Assembly: GCA_006538405.1 (NCBI GenBank)
Contig: BJKQ01000013.1
Span: forward strand, 1,054,001 to 1,118,000
Origin: Hansfordia pulvinata
Lineage: Eukaryota > Ascomycota > Sordariomycetes > Xylariales
Reading direction: 5' to 3'
DNA: 64,000 bases
Shown in pieces: positions 61,401 through 64,000 of the stretch (position 1 is its first letter; each line of letters opens with the position of its first letter). A program made the translations under genes and the position numbers. The notes below the pieces were generated by a model. That model saw only the letters and a program-made list of their open reading frames with translations. It searched no databases and was not told the origin of the DNA.

Positions 61401-64000
61401 AGAGACATACTGAGAGATGAAGGGCTTTTATCCAAAGGCTCTAGGCACCTCCTGCTGACCGTCACTGTGTTCTTCGCGAGGCTCTCGGCCAGCTCATCTT
61501 TCGCCCCCCGTATTGCCCCAGTGGGCATCAGGAGACGCGCTGCCTGCACCGTTACCTCACCAGAGCAAAGTGCAACGACAGAGCCAATAGCGCCGTAACC
61601 GACCCCTGTAACAGCCCCGAATGGGCATCGGAATCGGACCATGGCTGGGAAAAACATCACCAGATGGCCCCACACGCCAATGGCAACGCGAGATTTACTG
61701 CGGCGTCGGCAAAGTGGTCCGATGTGGCTTTGTTCCCCAGTTCCGAGTCCGCCCTGTTGGAGTTTTGGCTTCGAACGCCCCTTGTTGGGCGAGCCTTAAG
61801 GTCCGTTAGGCCCGGCCGTCTCCTGTGTACCTTGGGTTGTCACGGCGTGTCAGCGGCGCTGAGGACAGGAGCCGCTGCTGCGATGAGGTTTTTCTGTTCA
61901 CGCAGAGCTTTGTCTGCCCGCGCCCGAGAAATGGAGAGTCGCCTTCACAGAAAGTCGTCAACATTCGGGGCTCTCCGCTGCCCCTTCGTCCGCCGTGTGC
62001 CCACTGTGCTGGATTCTCGGCACCCCATACACGTACTTGGCTAGCATGCGTTCGTCTTTCCCACCTTGAAAGCGGGCTATCGTGTGTCTCTGAGACTCTT
62101 CCTTCTCTCTATGTCTTAACCCCCCTTCCTCCTTGCTCCTGCCGCTCATAAGGCTTACCAGACACGCGACGTTTCTGTTTCATGGCCGACATGACTGCGC
62201 CCGGTACCGACTCGACAGCAGGCTACCGCAACAGCACACGCGCCTACGAGTACACGTACGGGGCCCAGCACCGAGTTTCCCGGCGCGGCTCGAGAGGGCA
62301 ATGCCCCCGTGCCCCTTTGGAGGGATCACCCCTGTTCGGCCATGTGTTCATCCCACTCCGGAAGCCTCGCGCCAGTACTAATAAGCGCCCGTTACGACGG
62401 GGGCGGTACGAGGTAGCCCAGCGGACAGGCGTGTCGAGTTGTTAGGTGAAAGTGTGAGGCAAAACTGCCCCCCATGGCGGCCGCTTCGGGCACCTCTGTC
62501 ACGCCATTAGAATCCCTTTGTCCCCCTGCTCATTACTCACAGATGTGCTGTAGAAACACCAAGGCTCTGGAGGGACCGACTGCGCAACATGTACGAGTAT
62601 TGCGCGAGTACTCTGCACAAAGCAGGCAGGTCGTCTATCTCACCTTTGAGAGCCCCCTACCCCCTACTCGCCAAGTACGGAGAACAAGCTCGGCTCAGAG
62701 CCGGTGTCCTGTCATCTGGCCCCTGGAGGAGAGATTAGGTGCAAGGTGATTCGGAAGTCGATTGCGAGATGTGTCATATGTCAAGGGGCACAAGGTTGCA
62801 TTGCTGGAATGCCTCTCAGCTTGAGTTGAGCGGTGTTACTCGTAGCCCCTACGATCGTCTGTCTGCGTGAGGGTCTTGAGCCGGTCACATCTTGATGTTA
62901 TCTGCGGCGCCGGGGAAACCATCAGCTCCAGCAAGCCTTCCGACGGCCATCTGAGACTGCAGCCCTCGGCGCAGAGGGGCCCGGCCCGGCAAACCTCGAC
63001 TGCCTGCCTGCCTTCCTGCCTGCCTGCCTGCCTGCCTACGGAGTACGCCGTCCTTGTTTGTACGAGTGACCGACCGCTCCGTGCACAAACAGCCAGCAAC
63101 CGACCCCTGCGGGTGAGCACTGGGGCGGCTGTCGATCTCTCCCGGCCCCCTGGTCGGGCAGGTCAGAATCCAATCCCCTCTCGGCCTCCGCATCGTACGA
63201 GTTGGCGGCTTCCAGTCGTGTGCGAAGTACTCGTAGGCCGGCGGCTGTTGCTAGATACAAAAAAGGCAGGGGCTTGAAGGATCGGTCAACAGGGCGCAGA
63301 TCTTGGGTCTTGGGTCTGCTCCTCTTAAGCTACCCCCTTGCCCTTGCCCCTGCCCTCTTTCCAGTCCACCAGAGGCCATAAAAGTAAGCGGTGGAGACGA
63401 GGTTTGGGTGCTGTGTCCCCGGGCCGCCGCCTCTTTCATGTGGCATGTATCCATATCTTGTGCGTGTGCACCAGTTGCGGACATGATATGAAAAGCCCAA
63501 GCCAAGAGAGCGAGTATTCCCCCCCCCCTCCGAGGGTACTCGTAAGAGGGTTATCACTAAGGCTTTCGTCAGGGCCATCATCTCACATCGGAGCTCTGCC
63601 GGCCCTCTCAGCCTCCTGTAGCCGAGGTGCGAGCTGCAGACCGGAATAGATGTGTCGCCCGCGGCCGAGGAAGAGAGGGCGGCACGGCCAGACCAGGCAT
63701 GTAGACATGCTGTAGACATGCTGGCCTCCCCTGTCATGTCCTGACCTCTCCTGGCCCGTCCTGGCCTCCGCACCCCGACTGCCACGACCTCCGGGACATC
63801 TACAGTCACTTTTCATGCTCTGTCGATCTCCTGATTCGGGAGAGAGGGGGGGTGACAGGGAAGGCGACCCTTCTCTCGTCCTCTCTGCCTCCGGTACTCG
63901 CACAAACGTTTTGGCTTTCATTTGACGTTCTCCTCCCCGACCCGCACCCTCGGGCGGGCTGCCGGGATGCGGCCAGACCCATGGCTCCGTACGAGTAGTC
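52417..64000. other. Gene-poor 11.6-kb region with the densest TACGAGTA motifs
   Basis: No intact gene recognised to the window end. Contents: (CTG)n 52968-52994, (CGCA)n 53030-53055, a CCCATG-rich stretch 53480-53545, GAT-rich 53727-53765, a GA/GT run near 54279-54306, (CCTAA)3 near 55328-55345, and a CTGC array 63001-63037. About 28 exact TACGAGTA/TACTCGTA copies and five TACGGAGTA copies are scattered through it. A minus-strand coding-like frame at 56300-56924 may be a relic. Confidence 0.55.
56300..56924 (-). pseudogene. Possible decayed gene (minus strand)
   Basis: A minus-strand frame open from about 56924 to 56300, some 200 codons, with no ATG near its upstream end. The composition (Trp, Tyr, His, Met, acidic and basic residues spread evenly; segments such as DLFWTNWGNSIHWLG and EIRRYITILHGYMDI) is more protein-like than the opposite strand. 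Another coding-like minus frame lies just upstream (57385-57017; RARQAYLGYCASQG). No family recognised and no splice model joins the parts. Chance open frames are possible. Confidence 0.25.

Overview
The window looks like nuclear DNA of a filamentous ascomycete, most likely a Sordariomycete. It is GC-rich. Introns are short (51-168 nt), with GTRNGT-like donors and CTRAC-like branch points, and there is a split eukaryotic tRNA gene. Several proteins are typical of filamentous fungi: a NIMA kinase, an ankyrin/double-BTB protein, an RfeC-like C2H2 factor, a CNL1-like BLOC-1 subunit and a SWIRM protein. The genus cannot be fixed from the sequence alone.

Layout. 0-7 kb: tRNA-Thr(CGU), a small secreted protein (two exons) and a Nudix hydrolase on the minus strand. 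7-21 kb: about 14 kb with no convincing gene but many microsatellites. 21-28 kb: a SWIRM-domain chromatin protein, a short-chain dehydrogenase (minus) and a TATA-driven hypothetical locus with an unresolved reading frame. 28.8-34.1 kb: NIMA kinase (minus), divergent from an ankyrin/BTB protein across a 0.94 kb shared promoter region. 39.2-39.8 kb: a CNL1-like BLOC-1 subunit. 51.4-52.4 kb: a three-exon C2H2 transcription factor. The rest (34-39, 40-51 and 52-64 kb) is gene-poor.

The genes do not form an obvious pathway cluster. They cover housekeeping and regulatory roles: cell cycle, chromatin, endosomal trafficking, nucleotide clean-up and transcription. No intact transposon, CRISPR array or biosynthetic cluster was seen.

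Two things stand out. First, the 8-mer TACGAGTA (reverse complement TACTCGTA) occurs about 53 times by manual scan, against about 2 expected by chance. None fall in recognised coding exons, and the density rises after 43 kb. A related 9-mer, TACGGAGTA, occurs about 8 times. This is a dispersed, partly palindromic intergenic motif family of unknown role. Second, three recognisable genes (Nudix, ankyrin/BTB, C2H2) each carry one frameshift that a single extra base in a G/C homopolymer would repair. A fourth locus may show the same. This pattern suggests base-calling deletions, although real mutations are not excluded.
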